From NCBI RefSeq assembly GCF_900156655.1, contig NZ_FTOG01000002.1, forward strand, positions 357,070 to 421,069: DNA of 64,000 nucleotides, in the 5' to 3' direction. Both the position numbers and the translations under genes were made by a program. A model generated the notes under the pieces. The model saw only the letters and a program-made list of their open reading frames with translations, was not told the origin of the DNA and did not search any database. Source of the DNA: Rhodobacter aestuarii (GTDB lineage Bacteria; Pseudomonadota; Alphaproteobacteria; Rhodobacterales; Rhodobacteraceae). How positions within the stretch are numbered: the first letter of the stretch is position 1; every line of letters starts with the position of its first letter. Below, one piece after another: positions 57,334 through 64,000 of this stretch.

Positions 57334-58257
57334 TCAGCCAAGATGCATCAACTTGTAGACGGTAAGCTGGTTGCGGTTGATCCCCGCATAGACGCAGGCG
57401 AACCCATTGTCCCGATAGCGACGCATCGCTTTTTGGAACGCGTAGAAGGTTTCCATATAGGTTGTATCGCTCAGCAAATGCGCTTGTACCGGGTTGGTGA
57501 TCAACAATACCGACCGACGTGCGAGGCGGGTAAACTCCCCCACGATTTTAAGCCAATCCTTGGGGTGGCAATAATGCTCGAGCGCATCGAAGCACAGAAC
57601 CGTGTCAAAGCTATTGTCTTCGAATGGGTAAGGCACATGCCCCGCATCGAAGAGCCGCACATCCAAGCCCTTGCTCTCGATCAGCGGTCTGTACGGCCAG
57701 TTTAAAATGGCGCCATCCCCATGGTTCAGTTTGTGGTCATCCTCGGCTGCGGCCAAATCCAGCGCGTTCGCCTCCCGGAAACGAGTATCAAGACCGCCAT
57801 CACGCCCTAAAAAATTCGCGAAGTCATTGCCAATGGCCCGATGCCCAAAGTGGCGCAATATCTCTAAGGTTGCACCATGCGCGCTCGACATCTCCAGCAC
57901 GTCTTGCCGCGCGCCCTCCTCCACCATCAGTTCGGGCATGTATTGCAGCAAAAGGTGCCATGAGCGCCGGATATTTTTGAAACGCACAACGTATTTGCGC
58001 TGCACTGATTTGCTCAGCTGCGCGATCGCTTCCTCAGAAAGCGCGTACGGGGCCGAAAACGCCTCCGGTGGCGGCGCATCAAAAGCGGCAATCACCTCAT
58101 CGACCGAGGGCTGCTTCGGTATCTTCTGCTTCAGGAATTCCGCGTAAAAGTCCCCCCGAAGCTGCGATAGCTCCTCCAGATACCCGGCGTAACCTTTTCG
58201 GCTTCCGGTTGGGAATTGGGCTTCTCTTTCAATGAGCTCTTTATGGCTCCACCGCAT
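57334..58257 (-). CDS. Class I SAM-dependent methyltransferase
   Basis: A 307-residue protein from the ATG at 58257, which has GAGGG 7 nt upstream; a GTG at 58269 is possible. The N-terminal ~100 residues are helical with no known motif. The SAM fold follows: motif I VLEMSSAHGATLEIL (a variant of the usual Gly-rich loop), acidic motif VRLFDAGHVPYPFEDNSFD, and motif IV TVLCFDALEHYCHPKDW. The type resembles methyltransferases of surface polysaccharide or lipid pathways. The substrate is not predictable. It is the first cargo gene after the rplP terminator. Confidence 0.78.
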   Translation of the reverse strand: MRWSHKELIEREAQFPTGSRKGYAGYLEELSQLRGDFYAEFLKQKIPKQPSVDEVIAAFDAPPPEAFSAPYALSEEAIAQLSKSVQRKYVVRFKNIRRSWHLLLQYMPELMVEEGARQDVLEMSSAHGATLEILRHFGHRAIGNDFANFLGRDGGLDTRFREANALDLAAAEDDHKLNHGDGAILNWPYRPLIESKGLDVRLFDAGHVPYPFEDNSFDTVLCFDALEHYCHPKDWLKIVGEFTRLARRSVLLITNPVQAHLLSDTTYMETFYAFQKAMRRYRDNGFACVYAGINRNQLTVYKLMHLG

Positions 58258-58315
58258 CTGCACCCTCACGTTCTTATTGACGATAGGTGTATCTGGCGCA
58301 TTTCATTTCCGCAAA

Positions 58316-58344
58316 GAAAAAACCCCCGCCGAAGCGGGGGTTTT
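58316..58344 (-). terminator. Intrinsic terminator after rplP
   Basis: AAAACCCCCGC (58319-58329) and GCGGGGGTTTT (58334-58344) form an 11-bp stem with a TTCG loop on the minus strand, followed by TTTTTTC. It lies 22 nt past the rplP stop. Confidence 0.9.
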
Positions 58345-58365
58345 CAAACCTGTGTCGGGAAGACC

Positions 58366-58779
58366 TTACCAGTCTTCGCGGGCCACGATGCGGCTCATCA
58401 CCGGCAGTTTGTTCGCACCAAGGCGCAGAGCCTCACGCGCGATCGGTTCCGGCACGCCGTCGATCTCGAACATGATCCGGCCCGGTTTCACCTTGGCCGC
58501 CCAATAATCGATCGAGCCTTTACCTTTACCCATCCGGACTTCGGTCGGTTTCGACGAAACCGGCACATCCGGGAAGATACGGATCCAGACGCGGCCTTGA
58601 CGCTTCATGTGACGGGTGATCGCGCGGCGAGCCGCTTCGATCTGACGGGCCGTCACACGCTCCGGCTCGGTGGCCTTGAGCGCAAAGGAACCAAAGTTCA
58701 GGTTGAACCCACCCTTGGCTTCGCCTTTGATGCGGCCCTTGTGCTGTTTGCGGAATTTCGTCCGTTTCGGTTGCAGCAT
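58366..58779 (-). CDS. rplP: 50S ribosomal protein L16
   Basis: uL16, 137 residues: [19 protein letters not shown] and the conserved [20 protein letters not shown] followed by [12 protein letters not shown]. Normally followed by rpmC; here by a terminator. Confidence 0.98.
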   Translation of the reverse strand: MLQPKRTKFRKQHKGRIKGEAKGGFNLNFGSFALKATEPERVTARQIEAARRAITRHMKRQGRVWIRIFPDVPVSSKPTEVRMGKGKGSIDYWAAKVKPGRIMFEIDGVPEPIAREALRLGANKLPVMSRIVAREDW

Positions 58780-58792
58780 CTCAAGTCACTCC

Positions 58793-59509
58793 TCAGCGAG
58801 CGTCGCGGTCGCGACGCGGACCGCGCGGCGCCGGGCCGTCTTGGGCTTCGGCAGCTTTGCGATCACGGGCTTGCGGATCATGTTCCATGATCTCGCCTTT
58901 GAAGATCCAGACCTTCACGCCGATGATCCCGTAGGGAGTCATGGCTTCGTCCAGCGCGTAGTCGATGTCGGCGCGCAGGGTGTGCAGCGGCACACGGCCT
59001 TCACGATACCACTCGGTCCGAGCGATCTCGGCACCACCCAGACGGCCAGCGACGTTCACACGGATGCCAAGGGCGCCCATACGCATCGCGTTTTGCACGG
59101 CGCGCTTCATGGCACGACGGAACGAAACACGGCGCTCGAGCTGCTGGCAGATCGACTCGGCCACAAGCTGGGCGTCCAACTCGGGTTTGCGAACTTCAAC
59201 GATGTTGAGGTGCAGTTCCGAGTCGGTGTAGTTCGCCAGTTTCTTGCGCAGGGTTTCAATATCGGCGCCTTTTTTGCCGATGATGACACCCGGACGCGCG
59301 GCGTGGATCGTGACGCGGCACTTTTTGTGCGGACGTTCGATGATCACGCGGGCGATGCCAGCTTGTTTGGCTTCTTTGTGGATGAACTCGCGCATGCGGA
59401 GGTCTTCCAGAAGCAGGTCGCCATATTCTTTCGATTCAGCGAACCAGCGGCTGTCCCAGGTGCGGTTGACCTGAAGACGCATCCCGATGGGGTTGACCTT
59501 CTGACCCAT
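58793..59509 (-). CDS. rpsC: 30S ribosomal protein S3
   Basis: uS3, 238 residues from the ATG at 59509: [22 protein letters not shown]-domain loop [16 protein letters not shown], and [17 protein letters not shown]. The start overlaps the rplV stop (TAATG); longer in-frame starts are inside rplV. Confidence 0.98.
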   Translation of the reverse strand: MGQKVNPIGMRLQVNRTWDSRWFAESKEYGDLLLEDLRMREFIHKEAKQAGIARVIIERPHKKCRVTIHAARPGVIIGKKGADIETLRKKLANYTDSELHLNIVEVRKPELDAQLVAESICQQLERRVSFRRAMKRAVQNAMRMGALGIRVNVAGRLGGAEIARTEWYREGRVPLHTLRADIDYALDEAMTPYGIIGVKVWIFKGEIMEHDPQARDRKAAEAQDGPAPRGPRRDRDAR

Positions 59510-59889
59510 TACGCGCGCTCCTCGATCTGACGCACCTTGATGGTGATTTCCGAAAACGGCTTCATGATCTTGCCAAACCGGCCACGGGCGCGCGGACGAC
59601 CGCGCTTCATGACGAGGTTTTTGCCGACCCAAGCTTCCGCGACGATCAGGTTATCGACGTCGAGGCCGTGGTTGTTTTCGGCGTTGGCAATGGCCGATTG
59701 CAGGCACTTGCGCACGTCTTCGGCGATCCGTTTTTTCGAGAAGGTGAGGTCCATAAGGGCCTTGTCCACCTTCTTGCCACGGATCAGCGCGGCAACGAGG
59801 TTGAGTTTCTGCGGCGAGGTGCGAAGCATCTTCGCTTTCGCGAAGGCTTCATTATCCGCCACGCGGCGCGGATTCTGTTCCTTACCCAT
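59509..59889 (-). CDS. rplV: 50S ribosomal protein L22
   Basis: uL22, 126 residues: [20 protein letters not shown] and the exit-tunnel hairpin region [18 protein letters not shown]. Ends in a one-base overlap with rpsC. Confidence 0.98.
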   Translation of the reverse strand: MGKEQNPRRVADNEAFAKAKMLRTSPQKLNLVAALIRGKKVDKALMDLTFSKKRIAEDVRKCLQSAIANAENNHGLDVDNLIVAEAWVGKNLVMKRGRPRARGRFGKIMKPFSEITIKVRQIEERA

Positions 59890-59892
59890 GGC

Positions 59893-60171
59893 TTACTTCC
59901 TCTTCGCTTTCTTGTCGGCGGCGTGACCGTAGTAGGTCCGGGTCGGCGAGTATTCACCGAACTTTTGGCCGATCATCTCTTCGGTGACGTTCACCGGGAT
60001 ATGCTTCTGCCCGTTGTAGACGCCGAAGGTGAGGCCGACAAATTGCGGCAGGATGGTGGAACGACGCGACCAAATTTTGATGACGTCGGATTTGCCCGAA
60101 GCGCGCGCTTTTTCTGCTTTTTTCAGCAGATAAGCGTCAACGAAAGGGCCTTTCCAGAGAGAACGTGCCAT
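59893..60171 (-). CDS. rpsS: 30S ribosomal protein S19
   Basis: uS19, 92 residues: [40 protein letters not shown] and [20 protein letters not shown]. Three nucleotides separate it from each neighbour. Confidence 0.98.
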   Translation of the reverse strand: MARSLWKGPFVDAYLLKKAEKARASGKSDVIKIWSRRSTILPQFVGLTFGVYNGQKHIPVNVTEEMIGQKFGEYSPTRTYYGHAADKKAKRK

Positions 60172-60174
60172 ATC

Positions 60175-61014
60175 TTAGCGACCCTTCTTCTTGGCGTGAC
60201 GCGACCGCAAGATGTACTTGTCGGTCTGCTTGTTCGAACGGGTGCGCTTGCCCTTGGTGTCCTTGCCCCACGGGGTAACCGGGGTACGGCCACCGGAGGT
60301 GCGGCCTTCACCACCACCGTGCGGGTGGTCGATCGGGTTCATCGCAACACCGCGAACGGTCGGACGCACGCCCATGTGGCGCTTACGACCGGCTTTGCCG
60401 AGGTTTTGGTTGCTGTGATCGGCGTTCGAAACGGCACCGATGGTCGCCAGGCATTCCTGACGGACAAGACGCAGCTCGCCCGAGGAAAGACGCAGCTGGG
60501 CATAGCCACCGTCACGGCCGACGAATTGGGCATAGGTGCCCGCGGCGCGCGCGATCTGACCACCTTTGCCGGGCTTCAGCTCGACGTTGTGGACGATCGT
60601 ACCGATCGGCATACCCGAGAACGGCATCGCGTTGCCCGGTTTGATGTCTTGTTTCGCACCGGCGATGACGGTGTCACCCACCGCAAGGCGCTGCGGCGCG
60701 AGGATATAGGCCAGTTCGCCGTCGCTGTATTTGATCAGCGCGATGAAGGCGGTGCGGTTCGGGTCATATTCGATCCGCTCGACCGTGGCCGGAACGTCGA
60801 ACTTACGACGCTTGAAATCGACGATGCGGTAAAGGCGTTTCGCCCCACCACCCTTGTGCCACATCGTGACGCGTCCGGTGTTGTTCCGGCCGCCCGTCTT
60901 GGTCAAACCCTCAGTGAGGGCTTTGACGGGACGACCTTTCCAAAGCTCCGAACGGTCGATCAGAACCAGCCCGCGCTGGCCAGGCGTCGTCGGTTTATAC
61001 GACTTGAGTGCCAT
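60175..61014 (-). CDS. rplB: 50S ribosomal protein L2
   Basis: uL2, 279 residues: [39 protein letters not shown], and the peptidyl-transferase-proximal [20 protein letters not shown] with the conserved His. It starts a separate transcription unit here, with its own promoter candidate and a terminator-like leader hairpin. Confidence 0.98.
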   Translation of the reverse strand: MALKSYKPTTPGQRGLVLIDRSELWKGRPVKALTEGLTKTGGRNNTGRVTMWHKGGGAKRLYRIVDFKRRKFDVPATVERIEYDPNRTAFIALIKYSDGELAYILAPQRLAVGDTVIAGAKQDIKPGNAMPFSGMPIGTIVHNVELKPGKGGQIARAAGTYAQFVGRDGGYAQLRLSSGELRLVRQECLATIGAVSNADHSNQNLGKAGRKRHMGVRPTVRGVAMNPIDHPHGGGEGRTSGGRTPVTPWGKDTKGKRTRSNKQTDKYILRSRHAKKKGR

Positions 61015-61093
61015 GCTCTCTGTCTTCCGTTGCTCTGGACCATAGGTCCGTTACGTAAGGGGCGCCGTAGCTCCCCGAGTGCAAAAATCACTA

Positions 61094-61113
61094 GCCCCGG
61101 ACGAATCCGGGGC
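61094..61113 (-). promoter_or_regulatory. Terminator-like hairpin in the rplB leader (candidate attenuator)
   Basis: GCCCCGGA (61094-61101) and TCCGGGGC (61106-61113) pair perfectly around TTCG on the minus strand. Seven nucleotides later comes T5. It lies between the promoter candidate (61151-61178) and the rplB ATG at 61014, and no minus-strand gene precedes it that it could terminate. The region 61015-61311 otherwise holds only the odd palindrome AAGAGCGC-A-GCGCTCTT (61184-61200). Confidence 0.6.
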
Positions 61114-61150
61114 CGAGCGACTGGCGGGGCATAGCAGGGTTACAAATTAG

Positions 61151-61178
61151 AGTCTAGAGAAAGACGCCCCACTCTCAA
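61151..61178 (-). promoter_or_regulatory. Candidate promoter for rplB-rpsS-rplV-rpsC-rplP
   Basis: On the minus strand TTGAGA (61178-61173), 16-nt spacer, TAGACT (61156-61151). Transcription would start near 61143, giving a ~130-nt leader. Confidence 0.5.
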
Positions 61179-61311
61179 AGAATAAGAGCGCAGCGCTCTT
61201 TCCCGCTGCAGGGCGCTATGCCGAATGCTTCAACGCCGTTTACGTGCTAAGTTCACACGCATTCTCTACCAGATCCATTTCGCCCACGAACAATGTATGG
61301 AGGCATGCAAA

Positions 61312-61569
61312 ATGGCCTTACGCTTCAATAAGCGCGTAAAGATCGCCCCGGGCATCAAGTTGAATGTCAGTCGCTCAGGTCTCAGCACCACCGTTGGCCC
61401 GAAGGGTGCCTCTGTGAACATCGGCAAAAAGGGCACTTACCTAAACACGGGGCTTCCCGGAACAGGCCTGTCAGCACGAACAAAAATCGCAGACGGTCCA
61501 AAATCAACGCCCAAGCCGATGCGAGAGGTTCAGACCCCCCCCCTTCAACCGAGAAAATCGCTAACCTGA
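61312..61569 (+). pseudogene. DUF4236 protein, frame lost at a C9 run (frameshifted or phase-variable)
   Basis: From the ATG at 61312 (GGAGG 8 nt upstream) the first ~55 residues are a clear DUF4236 domain: FNKRVKIAPGIKLNVSRSGLS, TTVGPKGASVNIGKKGTYLN, TGLPGTGLSAR. At a run of nine C (61535-61543) the frame goes on for only a few residues to a stop at 61569. One added C gives PPPSTEKIAN followed by a membrane helix (LIIVLGILLVVVLVVIVSV) and a stop at 61625, the layout expected of a tail-anchored protein. It is the only plus-strand gene inside the ribosomal supercluster. The function of the family is unknown. Confidence 0.75.
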
Positions 61570-61663
61570 TTATCGTTTTGGGAATCCTGCTCGTCGTTGT
61601 GCTCGTCGTCATCGTTTCAGTGTAAAGCCTCAGCTCGCAGCCTGAATTACAAACGCCCCAAAA

Positions 61664-61692
61664 CAAAAAGGCCCCCGCTTGCGCGAGGGCCT
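61664..61692 (-). terminator. Intrinsic terminator after rplW
   Basis: On the minus strand AGGCCC ... GGGCCT plus an inner CGC/GCG form a stem of about nine pairs with one mismatch, followed by T5. It lies 21 nt after the rplW stop. Confidence 0.8.
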
Positions 61693-61712
61693 CTCTTGTC
61701 ATGTGTCAGGTC

Positions 61713-62009
61713 TTACAGACCGGTCGAAACGTCGATGGTTTGACCGTCTTCGAGCGTGACATAGGCTTTTTTCACGTCCGAGCGTTGGCCGAGCGAACCG
61801 CGGAAGCGTTTCACTTTGCCTTTGGTGATGGTGGTGTTAACCGCCTTCACCTTCACGCCGAAGAGCGCTTCAACAGCCTCTTTGATCGCCGGTTTCGTCG
61901 CCGTCTTGGCGACTTGGAACACAACCGCACCAGCTTCCGAGGCCATGGTGGCTTTCTCGGTGATGATGGGCTTCACGATCACGTCGTAATGTTCGGGTTT
62001 CGCACTCAT
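61713..62009 (-). CDS. rplW: 50S ribosomal protein L23
   Basis: uL23, 98 residues: [37 protein letters not shown], and [21 protein letters not shown]. Docking site for trigger factor and SRP at the exit tunnel. The start overlaps rplD (ATGA); a terminator follows. Confidence 0.98.
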   Translation of the reverse strand: MSAKPEHYDVIVKPIITEKATMASEAGAVVFQVAKTATKPAIKEAVEALFGVKVKAVNTTITKGKVKRFRGSLGQRSDVKKAYVTLEDGQTIDVSTGL

Positions 62010-62626
62010 TTCAGGCGAGCCTCCAGAGCTTCGACACCCGCTTTGGTGATCACGAGCGTGTCACGCTTGAGGATGTCATAGACGTTGGCGCCCATCGACG
62101 GCAGCACATCGATGCCATCAATGTTGCGCGCGGCAAGCGCGAAGTTCTCGTTCACCGAGGCGCCGTCGATCACCAGGACCTTTTTCCAGCCCAGCTCCTT
62201 GGCAGCTTTGGCGAGCATCGAGGTTTTCGCTTCGGCCATATCGGCCGCTTCGATCACCACGAGGTTGCCAGCTTTCGCCTTGGCCGACAGCGCATGACGC
62301 AGGCCGAGGGCGCGGAACTTCTTGGTCAGGTCATGGGCGTGGCTACGCGGGGTCGGGCCTTTGTAGACACCACCGTGACGGAAGATCGGCGCCTTTTTGG
62401 ACCCGTGACGCGCGCCACCGGTGCCTTTTTGGCGGTAGATCTTCTTGGTCGAGTAGCTCACTTCCGACTTGCCGAGCACCGAGTGGGTACCGGCTTGAGC
62501 CTTCGCACGCTGCCAGCGGACCACGCGATGCAGGATGTCGGCGCGCGGCTCAAGGCCGAACAGCGCTTCGTCGAGCTCGATCGCGCCGGCTTTTTCGCCG
62601 TCAAGCTTGATCACATCGAGTTTCAT
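62006..62626 (-). CDS. rplD: 50S ribosomal protein L4
   Basis: uL4, 206 residues: [20 protein letters not shown] for the tunnel loop, and [20 protein letters not shown]. In E. coli L4 represses its own S10 operon. ATGA overlaps on both sides couple rplC, rplD and rplW. Confidence 0.98.
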   Translation of the reverse strand: MKLDVIKLDGEKAGAIELDEALFGLEPRADILHRVVRWQRAKAQAGTHSVLGKSEVSYSTKKIYRQKGTGGARHGSKKAPIFRHGGVYKGPTPRSHAHDLTKKFRALGLRHALSAKAKAGNLVVIEAADMAEAKTSMLAKAAKELGWKKVLVIDGASVNENFALAARNIDGIDVLPSMGANVYDILKRDTLVITKAGVEALEARLK

Positions 62627-63348
62627 GCTTCACCCCCTTCGACCGAGACTTCTTCGGCCGGAGCGGCAGCCGCCGCGGATTTCAGCGCGGCCGGCATCGG
62701 CAGATCCGCCGGGGCCGGTTTTTTCACGGCGTCTTTGATCGTGACCCAGCCGCCTTTGGCGCCCGGAACCGACCCTTTGACCATGATCAGACCACGCTCG
62801 GCGTCGGTGCGGACCACTTGCAGGTTTTGCGTGGTGACGCGAACGGCACCAAGATGACCCGCCATTTTCTTGCCTTTGAAGACCTTACCCGGGTCTTGGC
62901 ACTGACCGGTCGAACCGTGCGAACGGTGCGAGATCGACACACCGTGCGAGGCGCGCAGACCACCGAAGTTGTGACGCTTCATGGCACCGGCAAAGCCTTT
63001 ACCGATCGAGGTGCCGGCGATGTCGACATGCTGACCGGCAAGGTAATGCTCGGCCGAGATCTCGGCGCCCACTTCGATCAGGTTTTCGGGCGAAACGCGG
63101 AATTCGGCGAGCTTGCGCTTGGGCGCCACATTCGCTTTCGCGAAGTGACCACGCATCGCACCCGAAACGCGCTTGGCTTTCGCCTCGCCCGCACCGAGTT
63201 GCACAGCCGTGTAGCCATCGGTTTCGACGGTGCGCTGCGCGACAACTTGCAGGTTGTCGAGTTGCAGCACGGTCACCGGAACCTGTTTGCCGTCTTCGAG
63301 GAACAGCCGGGTCATGCCCAGCTTCTTGGCGATAACACCAGAACGCAT
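62623..63348 (-). CDS. rplC: 50S ribosomal protein L3
   Basis: uL3, 241 residues: [40 protein letters not shown], and [20 protein letters not shown] with the site methylated by PrmB in other bacteria. The C-terminus carries an Ala/Glu-rich extension. Confidence 0.98.
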   Translation of the reverse strand: MRSGVIAKKLGMTRLFLEDGKQVPVTVLQLDNLQVVAQRTVETDGYTAVQLGAGEAKAKRVSGAMRGHFAKANVAPKRKLAEFRVSPENLIEVGAEISAEHYLAGQHVDIAGTSIGKGFAGAMKRHNFGGLRASHGVSISHRSHGSTGQCQDPGKVFKGKKMAGHLGAVRVTTQNLQVVRTDAERGLIMVKGSVPGAKGGWVTIKDAVKKPAPADLPMPAALKSAAAAAPAEEVSVEGGEA

Positions 63349-63359
63349 GTGCTAACTCC

Positions 63360-63668
63360 TCAGACTTTGATCTCGACGTCCACGCCAGCCGCGAGGTCGA
63401 GCTTCATCAGCGCGTCCACGGTTTGCGGGGTCGGATCGACGATGTCGAGAAGACGCTTGTGCGTGCGGATTTCCCACTGGTCGCGCGACTTTTTGTCGAT
63501 GTGCGGACCACGGAGAACCGTGAATTTCTCGATTTTGTTGGGCAGCGGGATCGGCCCGCGGACCTGGGCACCCGTACGCTTCGCGGTGTTGACGATTTCC
63601 TGGGTGCTGGCGTCCAGCACGCGGTAATCGAACGCCTTGAGCCGGATGCGAATGTTTTGACCAGACAT
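63360..63668 (-). CDS. rpsJ: 30S ribosomal protein S10
   Basis: uS10 (NusE), 102 residues: [38 protein letters not shown], and [17 protein letters not shown]. First gene of the S10 operon, with its own promoter candidate after the tuf terminators. Confidence 0.98.
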   Translation of the reverse strand: MSGQNIRIRLKAFDYRVLDASTQEIVNTAKRTGAQVRGPIPLPNKIEKFTVLRGPHIDKKSRDQWEIRTHKRLLDIVDPTPQTVDALMKLDLAAGVDVEIKV

Positions 63669-63763
63669 GGTTTTCCCTTTTCGCAGGGCTTTTCAGGTTG
63701 AGAGGCTGACAACACCGCATGTGGTGCCAGCATCGAACCGCAATCTTTACAGATTAGGCGCGC

Positions 63764-63792
63764 CGGATATGCGGCTGGCCTGAGTCTGTCAA
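63764..63792 (-). promoter_or_regulatory. Candidate S10 operon promoter
   Basis: On the minus strand a perfect TTGACA (63792-63787), 17-nt spacer, TATCCG (63769-63764), ~96 nt before rpsJ and just after the tuf terminator. Confidence 0.5.
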
Positions 63793-63796
63793 GAAC

Positions 63797-63871
63797 AAAA
63801 GGCGCGCCTTACGGCGCACCTTTCAATTTCGTGGTTTTTACATCCGGCGAGCAGACCCGCCGGATGTAAAA
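63797..63871 (-). terminator. Tandem hairpins/terminator after tuf
   Basis: First, TTTTACATCCGGCG (63836-63849) and CGCCGGATGTAAAA (63858-63871) pair perfectly over 14 bp, 6 nt past the tuf stop. A second stem (AAAGG-GCGCC/GGCGC-CCTTT type, 63797-63823) ends in TTTTG on the minus strand. The pair should insulate tuf from rpsJ. Confidence 0.75.
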
Positions 63872-63877
63872 CATCGA

Positions 63878-64000
63878 TTATTCGATGATTTTCGAGACGA
63901 CGCCAGCGCCGACGGTGCGGCCGCCTTCGCGGATGGCGAAGCGCAGTTTTTCTTCCATCGCGATCGGGGCGATCAGTTCGACTTCGAACTTCAGGTTGTC
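63878..64000 (-). CDS. tuf: Elongation factor Tu (C-terminal end)
   Basis: The last 40 residues of EF-Tu: [20 protein letters not shown], then [17 protein letters not shown] and stop. This is the C-terminal beta-barrel (domain 3). The gene continues past the right edge. Its place before rpsJ is the normal str-S10 junction. Confidence 0.97.
   Translation of the reverse strand, partial: DNLKFEVELIAPIAMEEKLRFAIREGGRTVGAGVVSKIIE

Overview
The window is GC-rich alphaproteobacterial DNA, almost certainly from a Rhodobacteraceae close to Rhodobacter. The evidence is the combination of an fdsGBA-fdhD formate dehydrogenase operon, draT-draG control of nitrogenase, a bztABCD glutamate/glutamine/aspartate/asparagine importer, and the alphaproteobacterial forms of rpoA, ATP12 and rpmH-rnpA-yidD-yidC-engB. 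draTG implies a diazotroph, probably a phototroph; no nif genes are in the window. I saw no IS element, prophage, CRISPR array or rRNA gene. The window is ordinary chromosome with small cargo genes placed inside conserved operons.

Layout. 1-5.2 kb: fdsG-fdsB-fdsA-fdhD (minus), linked by ATGA overlaps. 5.3-7.8 kb: S49 peptidase, a 57-residue zinc-ribbon-like protein, a cation/Ca2+ exchanger and an unknown protein. 8.1-15.1 kb: uvrC, a lysine-2,3-aminomutase-like radical SAM protein, pgsA-moaD-moaE, a divergent FAD oxidoreductase/mnmD pair (the two halves of MnmC as separate genes) and a DMT exporter. 15.1-19.9 kb: lytic transglycosylase, dapA, draT-draG. 19.8-25.7 kb: a phosphatase fused to an unknown domain that overlaps draG tail to tail, a PAS-GGDEF-EAL protein, tRNA-Arg(ACG) and an orphan histidine kinase. 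26.0-32.9 kb: rpmH-rnpA-yidD-ttcA, a catalytically dead EAL-type protein, yidC, a MOSC protein and engB. 33-35.8 kb: an SDR, then argB-ferredoxin-SixA-like. 35.9-40.5 kb: bztABCD. 40.7-45.5 kb: ATP12, a HAD phosphatase, rluC, crcB, rarA and a LuxR solo. 45.7-64 kb: the S10-spc-alpha ribosomal protein supercluster, from rplQ back to the 3' end of tuf, all on the minus strand.

The most notable feature is how the ribosomal supercluster is divided. Gene order is canonical, but it is cut at three points where a strong intrinsic terminator is followed by non-ribosomal genes: between rplW and rplB (a DUF4236 gene on the opposite strand), between rplP and rpmC (a methyltransferase and a small kinase-like protein), and between rpmD and rplO (an RraB-like protein and a one-helix membrane protein). 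Promoter-like sequences lie upstream of rpsJ, rplB, the rplO unit and rpsM, and the rplB leader carries a terminator-like hairpin that could act as an attenuator. The DUF4236 gene has a run of nine C after which the reading frame is lost; one extra C would add a perfect transmembrane tail, so it is a frameshift, a phase-variable gene or a sequencing error.

The other candidate for new biology is the phosphatase/unknown-domain fusion next to draTG. Its second domain looks weakly like an atypical kinase, and its position suggests a link to ADP-ribosylation or other protein-modification signalling. Promoter calls are by eye (TTG-type -35, 16-17 nt spacer, poorly conserved -10 as is usual in this group) and are tentative.
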